DNA of 64,000 nucleotides from Streptomyces sp. NRRL F-5123 (lineage in GTDB: Bacteria > Actinomycetota > Actinomycetes > Streptomycetales > Streptomycetaceae). The stretch is taken from contig NZ_JOHY01000007.1 in the NCBI RefSeq assembly GCF_000721495.1, positions 194,344-258,343 of the forward strand, given 5' to 3'. A program made the translations under genes and the position numbers. Within the stretch, counting starts at the first letter, position 1, and each line of letters begins with the position of its first letter. Below the pieces are notes generated by a model that was not told where the DNA came from, did not search any database, and was given only the letters and a program-made list of their open reading frames with translations. Shown here one piece after another: positions 47,918-57,040 of the stretch.

Positions 47918-48286
47918 ATGGGCTACACCCCGCCGAAGAAGCTGTACGACCTGGACTTCACTGGCACCGAGCACGAGGGACTGGAGATCACCGTCCGCGA
48001 CATGACGACGGACGAGCTGATCTCCATGCCCAACGAGACCACGCACGAGGCGCTCGTCACCAGCTTCGCCGGGCAGCTGGAGTCCTGGAACCTGGACGGC
48101 CCGGACGGCAAGCCGCTGGCGCCGACGCTGGAGAACGTCCGCAAGCAGGACCGTTCCCTCAATCAGCTCATCGTCAACCGGTGGCTGGACGCGCTGAACG
48201 GCGTGCCCTCCGGCCCTTTGCCGCCGAGCTCGCCCGGTGGCGAGCCGTCCCCGGCGGTCTCAATTCCGATGGAACCCCTCACGTAA
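47918..48286 (+). CDS. Tail assembly chaperone, 0-frame product (lambda gpG-like)
   Basis: A 122-residue protein before the tape measure: YTPPKKLYDLDFTGTEHEGL, ITVRDMTTDELISMPNETTH, VRKQDRSLNQLIVNRWLDAL. Position, size and the slippery site near its 3' end identify the siphovirus tail chaperone. ATG 47918 has CGAGGAG upstream. After the slippery heptamer the 0 frame encodes only a Pro/Ser-rich tail of about 22 residues, which supports the frameshifted form as the other product. Confidence 0.85.
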   Translation: MGYTPPKKLYDLDFTGTEHEGLEITVRDMTTDELISMPNETTHEALVTSFAGQLESWNLDGPDGKPLAPTLENVRKQDRSLNQLIVNRWLDALNGVPSGPLPPSSPGGEPSPAVSIPMEPLT

Positions 48287-48444
48287 TCCCAGCAGAGCTT
48301 GAGCGCGCGAAGTTCGTGCTCGCGCTCTGCGACCGCTGGCACAAAACCCCGTCCGAGATCCTCGCCGAGCCCGCCGAGCTGATCCGGCTCCTACGGCTTG
48401 AGCAGCTCGGTACACCTGAAGGAGGTGATCCCGGTGTCGAATGA
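48214..48444 (+). CDS. Tail assembly chaperone, -1 frameshift extension (gpG-T-like)
   Basis: CCCTTTG at 48214-48220 fits the canonical X-XXY-YYZ slippery heptamer in the 0 frame (C CCT TTG). After a -1 slip the frame reads PFAAELARWRAVPGGLNSDG, PAELERAKFVLALCDRWHKT and ILAEPAELIRLLRLEQLG, coding-like and ending at 48444. The fused product would be about 175 residues. Its terminus overlaps the tape-measure start by 11 nt. The frameshift is inferred from the heptamer and the overlapping frames. Confidence 0.8.
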   Translation, partial: PFAAELARWRAVPGGLNSDGTPHVIPAELERAKFVLALCDRWHKTPSEILAEPAELIRLLRLEQLGTPEGGDPGVE

Positions 48445-51400
48445 CGTCAGCATCGACGTGCAGATCCGTGACCAGTCGGCCGCCGGGTTCACCGCCGTCA
48501 ACGCCCAACTCCGCACCCTCAAGGGCGTCGCAGAGTCCACCGCGAACGGGCTGCGGACCCTCACCACCCGGGCCGGGACCGCAGCCCTCAGCCTCCGGGC
48601 GGTCGGCCGCGACGCCGACAGCACCACCCGGTCCCTCACCGACCTCCGCGCCGCCGCCGGAGACGTCCGCGTACGGGCCCGCGTCGACAACGACACCCAC
48701 ACCGGCGCCGATCAAGTACGCCACGCCGTCCGGGACCTGGAGCGCCTCGGGCCGGTCGAGATCCGCGTGCACCTCGCGAGCAGCGCCGGCGACATCACGG
48801 CCACCGCCCGCGCGCTGAGGGACCTGAAGAGCCAGGCGCGTGACGCCGGGCAGTCCACCGCCACGCTCGCGACCCGCAGCACCGTCGCGGCAACCGCGTT
48901 GGAGGCACTGCGGGTTGCGGCGGAGGGTGCGGCCGACAAGCTGGAGCGGCTGCGGGACAAGGCGACGGAGACCGCGGTCGCCCTGGCCCTGCTCCGTACC
49001 CGGGCGTCGTCCGCCGCCACCGCCGTCGGATCCCTCCGCGACCGTGCCGACGCCGCAGGCACCCGCGTCCACACCCTCAGCACCCACACCCAGACCCTCA
49101 CCACCGACCTCACCCACCTGCACGGCGCCGCCACCACCGCGGGCACGAGCCTGTCCAGCCTGAGCGGCAGCGTCGGATCCGTCACCACCAGCAGCAGCCG
49201 GGCGTCCGGCGCGACGGACCACCTCGTCGGGGCGCTGGTCTCGCTGGCCCCAGCCCTGCTGCCTGTCGCGGCGCAGCTCGGGCCGATCGCAGCCGGCGCC
49301 GGGGCCGCGGGGGCTGCGATGATCGCGTTCGGGGCTGCGGTTGCTCCGCAGATCAGCCAGATCAGCGACCTGTCCAAGTCCTTGGACGTGCTCCAGCAGC
49401 AGCAGATCGCGGGTGGGGTGCGCACGGAGAAGGCGGTCCAGGCGGAGCAGAAGGCGCTGACGGCGTTGAAGGGCGCCCCGGCGGTGACGTTGAAGGCGGC
49501 GGCGGCGTACGGCACGTTGAAGGACGCCTTCACCGCGTGGTCCAACAGCCTCGCGGACTTCACGATGCAGCCGGTGATCAAGAGTTTCGCGGTGGTCGAG
49601 GGGATCCTCCCGAAGCTGTCGCCCCTGGCGCAGGACGCCAGTGCGCAGCTGGACCGGCTGATGACCCTCGCCGGGGGCGCGGTGTCGACGCCGGGGTTCG
49701 ACTCGCTGATGGCGAAGCTGGACACCTACACCAACAAGGTCTTGAAGAGGGCCGGGGACGAGACCGTCCACTTCTCCCGCCTCCTCTCGGAGGGGCGCGC
49801 GGACGGGCCCATCCAGCAGTTCATGGCCTACGCGAGGAGCGAAGGCCCCCACGTCCGCCAGGTGCTCCAGGACCTCGCGACGACGGTGTCCCACGTCATC
49901 CAGGGCATGGCGCAGGCCGGGCCGTCGATGCTGACCGTGGTCGACGCGCTGGCGCGGATCGTCAACGCTGTCCCGCCCGAAGCGCTGGGCAGGCTGCTCC
50001 AGCTCTACACCGCCTTCAAGTTGGTGAAGTTGGCGGGCGCAGGGCTCACGTCCGTCGCGGGCGGCGTGCAGTCCCTCGCGACCCGCCTGGTCGCACTGCG
50101 CGCGGCGTCGACCGCTGCCGGTGGTGGTCTCGCGGGTGTGCGGGCGGCGCTGGCGACGCTGAGCACGGGCACGAAGGTGACCGGGGCGGTCGCCGTGGTG
50201 GCCGGTGTGGTCCTCGCGATGAAGGCGTTGCAGGGCAGCGGGAAGGCCGCGCCGGACGTCCAGAAGTTGACGAGCGCGATGGGGCAGTTCGGCCGCACAG
50301 GCAAAATCACTGGTGAGGCCGCGGTTGCTTTCGGCGGGAATTTTGACCGGCTGAACAGTGCCATTGACCGCCTCAGCGGGGGCGGGTCCAAGATGGACAA
50401 ATTCAATGACACGATGAACAAGGTTTTCACTCTCGGAATGGGGAAGTCGAATTCCCTAAAGGAAGCCGAGAAAGACTTGGACGCCGTCGACAAGTCACTG
50501 GCGCAGCTCGTGCAGAACGGGCAGGCCGACCTCGCTGCGGCCGCGATCGCCAAAATGGGCGACGAGCTGGCCAAGAACGGCAAGCCGACCAAGGACCTCA
50601 CTGCCCAGCTCGACGACTACAAGAGCGCGGTGGCGGACGCGAAGTTCGAACAGGACTTGGCGGCAGACAGCATGGGCCTGTTCGGGCAGCAGGCGCAGGA
50701 CGTGCAGCAGAAATTGGACGCGCAGAAGCAGAGCGCGGACGGACTGAGGCAAAGCATTCAGGCGCTCAACGATGCGAACCGCGAAGGGCTCAACGCCGAA
50801 TCGGATTTCGAGCAGGCAATCGACGACGCGACCGCCGCAATCAAGGGCCACCACACCGCGCTGAAAATGGTCAACGGGCAGCTCGACCTGAATTCGCAGA
50901 AGTCCCGTGACGCCTACAAGCCGTTGGCCGACCTCGCCGAAAAGACGGACGCTGCGGCCGCGGCCGCACGGGACAACGGCAAGTCCTGGGCCGAGGTGCA
51001 GCGGATCTATGACCGCGGGCGGGACACCCTGATCCGCACCGCCACGCAGATGGGCCTCACCAAAACGCAGGCCAAAGCCCTGGCTGACCAGATCCTCGCG
51101 ACGCCCGACAAGACCGCGCTCCTCAAGGGCGACCTCACAGACCTCCAGACGAAGCTGGCCAAGGCCAAGGCCGACCTCAAGGCCGCGCCGCCCGGCAAGG
51201 AGTACGCGCTGAGGGGCAACGTCATCGACTTGCAGAACAAGGTCGCGGCGGCGCAGCGGGCCATCGACAAGGTCCACGGCAAGACCGTCACGATCACCTA
51301 CCGCGGCCTCGTGTCCGGCGCCGGCGTCCCTGTTGCCGGTGGCGGCCGGTACGCGCACGGCGGTGTCGTCGGCGCCGCCTCCGGTGGTCCCCGGTCCCGG

Positions 51401-51646
51401 ATGACCCTGGTGGGCGAGCAGGGCCCCGAACTGGTGGACCTCGCCGCCGGGTCCCGGGTGCACACCGCCAACGAGACCCGGCACATGCTGTCCGGCGCGG
51501 GCGGCGGCAGTGCGCAGCCGATCCTCGTGCAGTTCGCCCTCGACGGCCGCGTCCTCGCCGAGCAGCTCCTCGTCCCGCAGCGGGACCTCATCCAGCGTGT
51601 CGCCGGCGGAGACGTGCAGAAGGCCCTTGGAGGTCGGACCCGATGA
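48434..51646 (+). CDS. Tape measure protein
   Basis: A 1070-residue, largely helical protein that sets tail length. It has an N-terminal repetitive helical part (about 1-260), a hydrophobic stretch (about 265-310: LVGALVSLAPALLPVAAQLG, AAGAAMIAFGAAVAPQI), a second hydrophobic segment near 595 (TGAVAVVAGVVLAMKAL) and a C-terminal GPELVDLAAGSRVHT motif. GTG 48434 is preceded by a near-perfect AAGGAGGTGATC (48419-48430). Bases about 50281-50930 are much less GC-rich than the rest (25/60 at 50401-50460), pointing to acquired sequence. Confidence 0.94.
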   Translation: MSNDVSIDVQIRDQSAAGFTAVNAQLRTLKGVAESTANGLRTLTTRAGTAALSLRAVGRDADSTTRSLTDLRAAAGDVRVRARVDNDTHTGADQVRHAVRDLERLGPVEIRVHLASSAGDITATARALRDLKSQARDAGQSTATLATRSTVAATALEALRVAAEGAADKLERLRDKATETAVALALLRTRASSAATAVGSLRDRADAAGTRVHTLSTHTQTLTTDLTHLHGAATTAGTSLSSLSGSVGSVTTSSSRASGATDHLVGALVSLAPALLPVAAQLGPIAAGAGAAGAAMIAFGAAVAPQISQISDLSKSLDVLQQQQIAGGVRTEKAVQAEQKALTALKGAPAVTLKAAAAYGTLKDAFTAWSNSLADFTMQPVIKSFAVVEGILPKLSPLAQDASAQLDRLMTLAGGAVSTPGFDSLMAKLDTYTNKVLKRAGDETVHFSRLLSEGRADGPIQQFMAYARSEGPHVRQVLQDLATTVSHVIQGMAQAGPSMLTVVDALARIVNAVPPEALGRLLQLYTAFKLVKLAGAGLTSVAGGVQSLATRLVALRAASTAAGGGLAGVRAALATLSTGTKVTGAVAVVAGVVLAMKALQGSGKAAPDVQKLTSAMGQFGRTGKITGEAAVAFGGNFDRLNSAIDRLSGGGSKMDKFNDTMNKVFTLGMGKSNSLKEAEKDLDAVDKSLAQLVQNGQADLAAAAIAKMGDELAKNGKPTKDLTAQLDDYKSAVADAKFEQDLAADSMGLFGQQAQDVQQKLDAQKQSADGLRQSIQALNDANREGLNAESDFEQAIDDATAAIKGHHTALKMVNGQLDLNSQKSRDAYKPLADLAEKTDAAAAAARDNGKSWAEVQRIYDRGRDTLIRTATQMGLTKTQAKALADQILATPDKTALLKGDLTDLQTKLAKAKADLKAAPPGKEYALRGNVIDLQNKVAAAQRAIDKVHGKTVTITYRGLVSGAGVPVAGGGRYAHGGVVGAASGGPRSRMTLVGEQGPELVDLAAGSRVHTANETRHMLSGAGGGSAQPILVQFALDGRVLAEQLLVPQRDLIQRVAGGDVQKALGGRTR

Positions 51647-54600
51647 CGTTTCCCCAGACGAAGCTGGACGTGTGGGCCCGCCTCCAGATCAACGGCACCT
51701 GGGTCGACGTATCCGGCGACGTCCGCTCAAGCGGCACCGACGCGATCACCATCACCCGGGGCATCAGCGCCTCCGGCGGGGTGCTCGCCGACCGCGGCTC
51801 GTGCTCGCTGACCCTCGACAACAACAGCGGCAACTACTCCGCCCGCAACCCCCTCAGCCCGCACTACCCGTACCTGGGGCTCAACACGCCGCTCCAGGTC
51901 GGCGCCGCGTACGGCACCCCGTGGCTGGACTCCCCGTACGGGGCGTACCAGGCCGCGTCCACACCCGACGCGTCGGTCCTCGACGTCACAGGGGATCTGG
52001 ACGTGCGCGTCGGCGCCGAACTCCCCGTGTGGGGAGACGCCGCACAGGCCGTAGATATCGCCCTGGTCGCGAAGTGGGCCCCGGCCGGCGACAAGTCCTG
52101 GTACCTGGGCATCACTCCCGACGGGCGCATCATCCTGGTCTGGTGCCCCACCTCGTCCACGACTCTCTTCGCGGAGTCGGACCGGCTACGCCTCCCGCCG
52201 TGGTCACGCCGGGCGGTGCGCGCCACCCTCGACGTCAACAACGGGGCCGGGGGGTGGACCGTCGTTTTCTACACCGCGGACACCCTGGCCGGGACGTGGA
52301 CGCAGGTCGGCTCCCCGGTCACCGGGACGGGCACCACCGCGATCTTCTCCGGGTCCGCGAATCTGCTGGTGGGGTCCCCCGGGGTAGATACCGACGAGGA
52401 CTTCGTCGCACGCAAAATCTACGCGGCAGAGGTCCGCTCGGGCATCGGCGGCACCGTCGTCGCGAACCCGTCGTTCGAGTCGCAGGCGGCTGGCACCACG
52501 AGCTTCGTGGACACCGCCCCGTCGCCGCGAACCTGGACTGCCCCTGTCGGGGCGATCACCAATCGATACCTGCGGTTCTCCGGCGAGGTGTCCGAGTGGC
52601 CGCCGCAGTGGACGACCGGCGGCCAGGACGTCACCACACCGATCACCGCCACCGGCCTGCTCCAGCGATACGGGCAGGCCAAGAACACTCTCCGCAGCCC
52701 CATGAGGCAGACCCTCACCTCCGGCCGGATCGACACGCCACTGGCGTACTGGCCCATGGAGGACGGCCCCACAGCCACTCAGGCCGCGTCCGGGCTACTC
52801 AACGGCTCCCCGATGCGCGTCAAGGCTGGCGCGCCCCGCTTCGGCGCCACCGTCGGGCCCGCCGGCAGCCTGGCGCTGCCGGACTTCTCCAACGGCGGGA
52901 CCCTGCACGGCGCACTCGGTGGCGGCGTCGCATCGTCGTGGACCGTGGAGTGCCTCGTCCAGTTCCCCACTGATCTCCCCCTCGGATTCGCTGCCGCCAT
53001 CAGCTGGACCGCGCTCGGGACCCGCGCGAACGTGTGGGAGATCGACGCACAGCCCCAGGCTGACGGGGGTCTGTCCGTGCAGTGGGCAGACACGGCGTTC
53101 GACGACTTCGGCGGTCCGTACTACAGCAACATCGGCATCAACGATGGTAAGTGGCATCAGGTCCGTGTAACCGTCGCCCAGTCCGGCACCGCCATCAGCA
53201 TCCAGGTGTGGCTGGACGGCACCCGCGTGATCAACACGTCGGAGGCCAGCGTCACCCTCGGGGCGATCCGCACCATCGACGTCAACGGCGGGGCAGCCGA
53301 CGACGCCGGAGTACCCAGCGTCGGCCACCTCGCGGTGTGGTCGCCGTCCACTACCGCGAGCACCTACCTCGCAGTGGACGGATACGACGGCGACACCATG
53401 ACGGACCGCCTCCTCGGAGTGATCTTGGACGAGGCGGTGCCGCTGTCGATCGCAGCCATCGGCAACGAGACCGAACTGATGGGCCCGCAGCCCATCGACA
53501 CCCTCCTCAACGTCATCACCGACGCGGTCCGCGCGGACGAGGGCTTGCTCTACGAGACCCGGGAACGCCTCGGCATCCGCGCCCGCGGCCGCGCCACCCT
53601 CTACAACCAGGCGTCGGCGCTGGACCTGTCGTACGTCGCGGCCCCGCAGCCGCTGATGGCGCCGCTCACCCCGGTCGGTGACCTCCAGGGCAGGCTCAAC
53701 GACAGCACGGTGACGCGCACCAACGGCTCCAGCGGCCGGTACCAGGTGATCGATGGCCGCCTGTCCGTCCAGGAGCCGCCCCTCGGGATCGGGTCCGGGT
53801 ACGACGAGAACGTCACCCTCAACCTGTACGCCGACGGTCAGACCGTCCCGCACGCCGCGTGGCGCGCGCACGTGGGCACAGTCGATGCAGACAGGTTCCC
53901 GCAGGTCAACGTCTGGCTGGAGAAGGCCCCTTCGCTGATCCCGCAGGTGTGCCGCCTGGACACCGGGTCGCGGATGCGGATCACCCCGCCGCTGCTGGGC
54001 CAGCTCCCGCCCGACGCGATTGACCAGCTGGTGCTGGGCTACACGGAGACGTTGGCGCAGGTCGCGTGGCGGCTCTCGCTCGCGTGCCAGCCGTACGCCC
54101 CGTACCAGGTGGGCGTGGTCGGTGACGTGGTGCTCGGCAAGGCGGACACCAGCGGCAGCACGTTGGCCTCATCGGTCACCGCGTCGGGCACGACGCTGAG
54201 TGTGGCCACGACCTCGGGCCCACTGTGGACGGCCGACCCTGCTGAGGCCCCGTGGGATGTGCGGGTCGGCGGCGGCGAGGTAATGCGTGTCGAGGCGGTC
54301 GGGACGAGCGTCCTCAATGCCAATGCGTGGATGGACTCAGGCATCAGCGGGTGGTCGGCGCAGGCTACGACGGCAACCGTGGCGGCGGTGACGATGCCAC
54401 GCCCCGACGGCGTCACGGCGCCCGTCCTGCAGATCACCCCGGACGGGGTGTCAGCGTCCGGCGGCGCGATTTCGACCGCCCGGACCGCGGTCGGCTCGAT
54501 CACGCCCGGCGCGTCCTACGTCGTGTGCATGTGGGCGTACAGTCCCGGCGGCCATAGCGATCTACGACCGTGCGTCGACTGGTATACGGCCGCCAGCGCG

Positions 54601-54897
54601 TTCATCAGCAGCAGCCTCGGCGTCGGGACCGCCGTCCCGGCTGGGCAGTGGAAGTTCCTCGCGCAGACGTTCACCGCCCCAGCGTCCGCGTCCATGGGCC
54701 AGATGCGGGCCCGTCACGCGGGCACGCCGCCTGCGTCGGCCGTCTGGTTCGCGTGGGGCATCCGCATCATGCCGGTGGCCGGCACCCAGACCAGCCCGCA
54801 GACCATGCAGGTCACCCGCGCCCGCAACGGCATCAGCCGCACGTGGCCGTCGGGCACGGACGTGCGGCTGGCCCACCCGATGACCCTCGCCCTGTAG
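51643..54897 (+). CDS. Minor tail protein with lectin-like (LamG) domains
   Basis: A 1084-residue tail tip/baseplate protein. The N-terminus (DVWARLQINGTWVDVSGDVR, LADRGSCSLTLDNNSGNYSA) is the usual actinophage minor-tail start. A concanavalin/LamG-like domain (WTVECLVQFPTDLPLGFAAA, IGINDGKWHQVRVTVAQSGT, SIQVWLDGTRV) spans about residues 420-590. A central tail-spike part (ALDLSYVAAPQPLMAPLTPV) and a C-terminal carbohydrate-binding-like domain (ISGWSAQATTATVAAV...) follow. ATG 51643 overlaps the tape-measure stop. It probably binds the mycelial surface. Confidence 0.85.
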   Translation: MTFPQTKLDVWARLQINGTWVDVSGDVRSSGTDAITITRGISASGGVLADRGSCSLTLDNNSGNYSARNPLSPHYPYLGLNTPLQVGAAYGTPWLDSPYGAYQAASTPDASVLDVTGDLDVRVGAELPVWGDAAQAVDIALVAKWAPAGDKSWYLGITPDGRIILVWCPTSSTTLFAESDRLRLPPWSRRAVRATLDVNNGAGGWTVVFYTADTLAGTWTQVGSPVTGTGTTAIFSGSANLLVGSPGVDTDEDFVARKIYAAEVRSGIGGTVVANPSFESQAAGTTSFVDTAPSPRTWTAPVGAITNRYLRFSGEVSEWPPQWTTGGQDVTTPITATGLLQRYGQAKNTLRSPMRQTLTSGRIDTPLAYWPMEDGPTATQAASGLLNGSPMRVKAGAPRFGATVGPAGSLALPDFSNGGTLHGALGGGVASSWTVECLVQFPTDLPLGFAAAISWTALGTRANVWEIDAQPQADGGLSVQWADTAFDDFGGPYYSNIGINDGKWHQVRVTVAQSGTAISIQVWLDGTRVINTSEASVTLGAIRTIDVNGGAADDAGVPSVGHLAVWSPSTTASTYLAVDGYDGDTMTDRLLGVILDEAVPLSIAAIGNETELMGPQPIDTLLNVITDAVRADEGLLYETRERLGIRARGRATLYNQASALDLSYVAAPQPLMAPLTPVGDLQGRLNDSTVTRTNGSSGRYQVIDGRLSVQEPPLGIGSGYDENVTLNLYADGQTVPHAAWRAHVGTVDADRFPQVNVWLEKAPSLIPQVCRLDTGSRMRITPPLLGQLPPDAIDQLVLGYTETLAQVAWRLSLACQPYAPYQVGVVGDVVLGKADTSGSTLASSVTASGTTLSVATTSGPLWTADPAEAPWDVRVGGGEVMRVEAVGTSVLNANAWMDSGISGWSAQATTATVAAVTMPRPDGVTAPVLQITPDGVSASGGAISTARTAVGSITPGASYVVCMWAYSPGGHSDLRPCVDWYTAASAFISSSLGVGTAVPAGQWKFLAQTFTAPASASMGQMRARHAGTPPASAVWFAWGIRIMPVAGTQTSPQTMQVTRARNGISRTWPSGTDVRLAHPMTLAL

Positions 54898-54906
54898 GAG
54901 GCGCAC

Positions 54907-55341
54907 GTGACGATCCTGGCGGGCCAGACGGTCACCGCGGACATGCTCAACCGGCTCAAACCGGCGGTGTACTCGGCGGTGGGTACCGGACCGTTGGCTG
55001 GCGCCGCCACCAACGGCGACGTGCCTGGCGCGACGATCACGCTGACCACGGCGACAGCGGGCGCCGCCTACTCGGTGACGTGCGTGTGGGACGTGCAGTT
55101 GACGGGCGCGACCACGTCCCTGCTCACGGTCCGGCTGAACGTGGACGGGACGCTCGTGGCGCCGTTGGGCACTTTCGCAGCGTCGGCGTCCGGCAACCGG
55201 TCCACGATCCCGCAGCAGTACACCGGCGTCCTCGCGAGCGCGGGGTCCCACACCTTCAAACTGGTGGGTTCGCCCGCCGCATCCCAGACGATTCAGGGCA
55301 CCAATACCAGCCTGATCGTCACGATTTTCGAGGTGGTGTGA
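54907..55341 (+). CDS. Small tail tip protein
   Basis: A 144-residue beta-rich protein (MTILAGQTVTADMLNRLKPA, ATITLTTATAGAAYSVTCVW, SHTFKLVGSPAASQTIQGTN). The start ILAGQTVTADMLNRL is typical of short fibre/tip proteins after the minor tail gene. GTG 54907 has AGGAGG 7 nt upstream. Possible receptor-binding protein. Confidence 0.75.
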   Translation: MTILAGQTVTADMLNRLKPAVYSAVGTGPLAGAATNGDVPGATITLTTATAGAAYSVTCVWDVQLTGATTSLLTVRLNVDGTLVAPLGTFAASASGNRSTIPQQYTGVLASAGSHTFKLVGSPAASQTIQGTNTSLIVTIFEVV

Positions 55342-56282
55342 TGACCGAATCTCAGGGCGTGGACTACTCGTCCGGCCGTCCCGGCGGTGCGGCACTCGCG
55401 GCGGCTGGCATCGCCTTTGCCGCCCGCTATTTGTCGCACAACCCGTCGAAGAACCTCACCAAGTCGGAGGCCGCCGACCTTGCAGCGCACGGTGTGTGGG
55501 CGGTGGTGGTGTGGGAGACGACCGCGCAGCGCGCGAGCACGGGCCGGGCCGCGGGGATCGCGGACGCCAAGGCGGCCGCGGCGCAGGCGGCCGCATGCGG
55601 CATGCCGCCGTTGAGGCCGATCTTCTTCGCCGTCGATTTCGACGCCTCGCCGTCCGCGGTCGTCGCGTACTTCCAGGGCGTCGTCTCGGTGCTCGGCCTC
55701 GCGCGGACCGGGGTGTACGGCGGGTACCGAGTCGTGTCGTACCTCCTGGACCACCGGCTCGCCACGTGGGCGTGGCAGACGGTCGCCTGGTCGCAGGGCC
55801 GGTGGGACTCCCGGGCGCACATCCGGCAGTACGCGAGCACGGTCCGGATCGGCGGCGTGAGCTGCGACAAGAACACCTCGATGCACCCCGACTTCGGGCA
55901 GTGGATGCCCGGCAAGACCCCTTCGGAGGACGACATGACTCCCGACCAGGCCGCAGCCCTCGCCCGCGTGGACAAGGCCATCGCAGGCCTCGCCCTTGCA
56001 CCGTGGACGTACCGCAACGCCGACAAGGACGCGGCCAGCGTCAAGGCGGGCAAGGGTCACATCCCCGACGCGTACTCGTACCTCGTGCAGACGTGGGGCT
56101 ACGTGCAGACGCTGCTCGCACGGGAGCAGGCGCAGACGGCGGCGATCACCGCGCTCGCGGCGCAGCTCGGCACCGGCGCGGACGTGGGCCGGATCGTAAG
56201 CGCGGTGCAGGACGCCATCGCGACCGCGACCGTGCACGTGACCGTCGACACCGGCGACGCCCCGGCGCCCGCCGCGTCCTGA
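55341..56282 (+). CDS. Endolysin with DUF1906 (glycoside-hydrolase-like) domain
   Basis: A 313-residue lysin. The N-terminal domain (GVDYSSGRPGGAALAAAGIA, FAARYLSHNPSKNLTKSEA, PIFFAVDFDASPSAVVAYFQ) is the Rv2525c-like DUF1906 glycoside hydrolase-like fold, residues about 5-195. The C-terminal third is helical (DKAIAGLALAPWTYRNADKD, TALAAQLGTGADVGRIVSAV) and may be a wall-binding or regulatory part. No signal peptide; holin-dependent export is expected. ATG 55341 overlaps the preceding stop. Confidence 0.85.
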   Translation: MTESQGVDYSSGRPGGAALAAAGIAFAARYLSHNPSKNLTKSEAADLAAHGVWAVVVWETTAQRASTGRAAGIADAKAAAAQAAACGMPPLRPIFFAVDFDASPSAVVAYFQGVVSVLGLARTGVYGGYRVVSYLLDHRLATWAWQTVAWSQGRWDSRAHIRQYASTVRIGGVSCDKNTSMHPDFGQWMPGKTPSEDDMTPDQAAALARVDKAIAGLALAPWTYRNADKDAASVKAGKGHIPDAYSYLVQTWGYVQTLLAREQAQTAAITALAAQLGTGADVGRIVSAVQDAIATATVHVTVDTGDAPAPAAS

Positions 56283-56314
56283 CCCCCAACCCGCACCAGC
56301 AGAAACGGACCACC

Positions 56315-56689
56315 ATGAAGATCTTCGGCCGCGAGCCCGCCCTGTGGCTCGCCCTCATCGCCGTCACGGTCAAGCTCATCGCCGCGTTCGGCGTGAACGT
56401 CTCCGGCGACCAGCAGGCCGTCATCAACACCGTCGCCGCGGCCGCGGTCGGCATCCTCGTCGCCGCCACCACCCACGACGGGCTCGGCGCCGCAGTCCTG
56501 AACTTCGTCCAGGCCGGGATCGCCGCCGCGGTCGGCTTCGGGCTGGACTGGTCCGCGGACCGGCAGGCCGTCGTCATGTCCGCCGCCGCCGCGATCGTCG
56601 CAATGTGGACTCGTACGCAGGTGACCGCACCGGTGCCGCCCGTGTCCCGGCCCGTCATCACGGCCGCCCCTCCGGTCAAGGGCGCCTGA
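56315..56689 (+). CDS. Holin-like membrane protein
   Basis: A 124-residue protein with three to four hydrophobic segments (LWLALIAVTVKLIAAFGV, VINTVAAAAVGILVAATT, AVLNFVQAGIAAAVGFGL, AVVMSAAAAIVAMW) and a Pro-rich tail, just downstream of the lysin. This fits a class I/III-like holin that permeabilises the membrane. ATG 56315 is the only good start before the first segment; no strong Shine-Dalgarno is evident. Confidence 0.78.
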   Translation: MKIFGREPALWLALIAVTVKLIAAFGVNVSGDQQAVINTVAAAAVGILVAATTHDGLGAAVLNFVQAGIAAAVGFGLDWSADRQAVVMSAAAAIVAMWTRTQVTAPVPPVSRPVITAAPPVKGA

Positions 56690-56692
56690 CCT

Positions 56693-57040
56693 GTGGCCGA
56701 CGAGCCGACCACGAGCGAGCTGATGCGCCGCCTGGAGGATGTACGCACCGACCTCAAGGAGGACATCAGCGGACTTGCGGCCCGGCTCGACGGCAAGGTG
56801 GATGCGCAGATGCTGGCGTTGCAACAGCAAGCGCAGGACGAACGGGCCGCGCAGCAGGCCGCCCGTATCGCCACGTTGGAGGAGGCCGCCCGCCGGGAGG
56901 CGCGGCGGCGTGACGACGAGCGGCAGGCGGCTGCGGCGCAGCGGGCTTCGGACCGCAGGCTGGTGTTCACCGCGCTGGTCGCCCCGGTGTTGATCGTGCT
57001 GCTGACGGTGTGGCTCCAGACGAAGGGAGCCGGGTCGTGA
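56693..57040 (+). CDS. Coiled-coil protein with a C-terminal membrane anchor (lysis region)
   Basis: A 115-residue protein. Residues about 15-85 are coiled coil ([40 protein letters not shown]); residues 92-108 form one membrane helix ([19 protein letters not shown]). The topology resembles tail-anchored second holins/spanin-like or antiholin proteins of actinophages. GTG 56693 lies 3 nt after the holin stop; it overlaps the next gene (GTGA). Confidence 0.68.
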   Translation: MADEPTTSELMRRLEDVRTDLKEDISGLAARLDGKVDAQMLALQQQAQDERAAQQAARIATLEEAARREARRRDDERQAAAAQRASDRRLVFTALVAPVLIVLLTVWLQTKGAGS

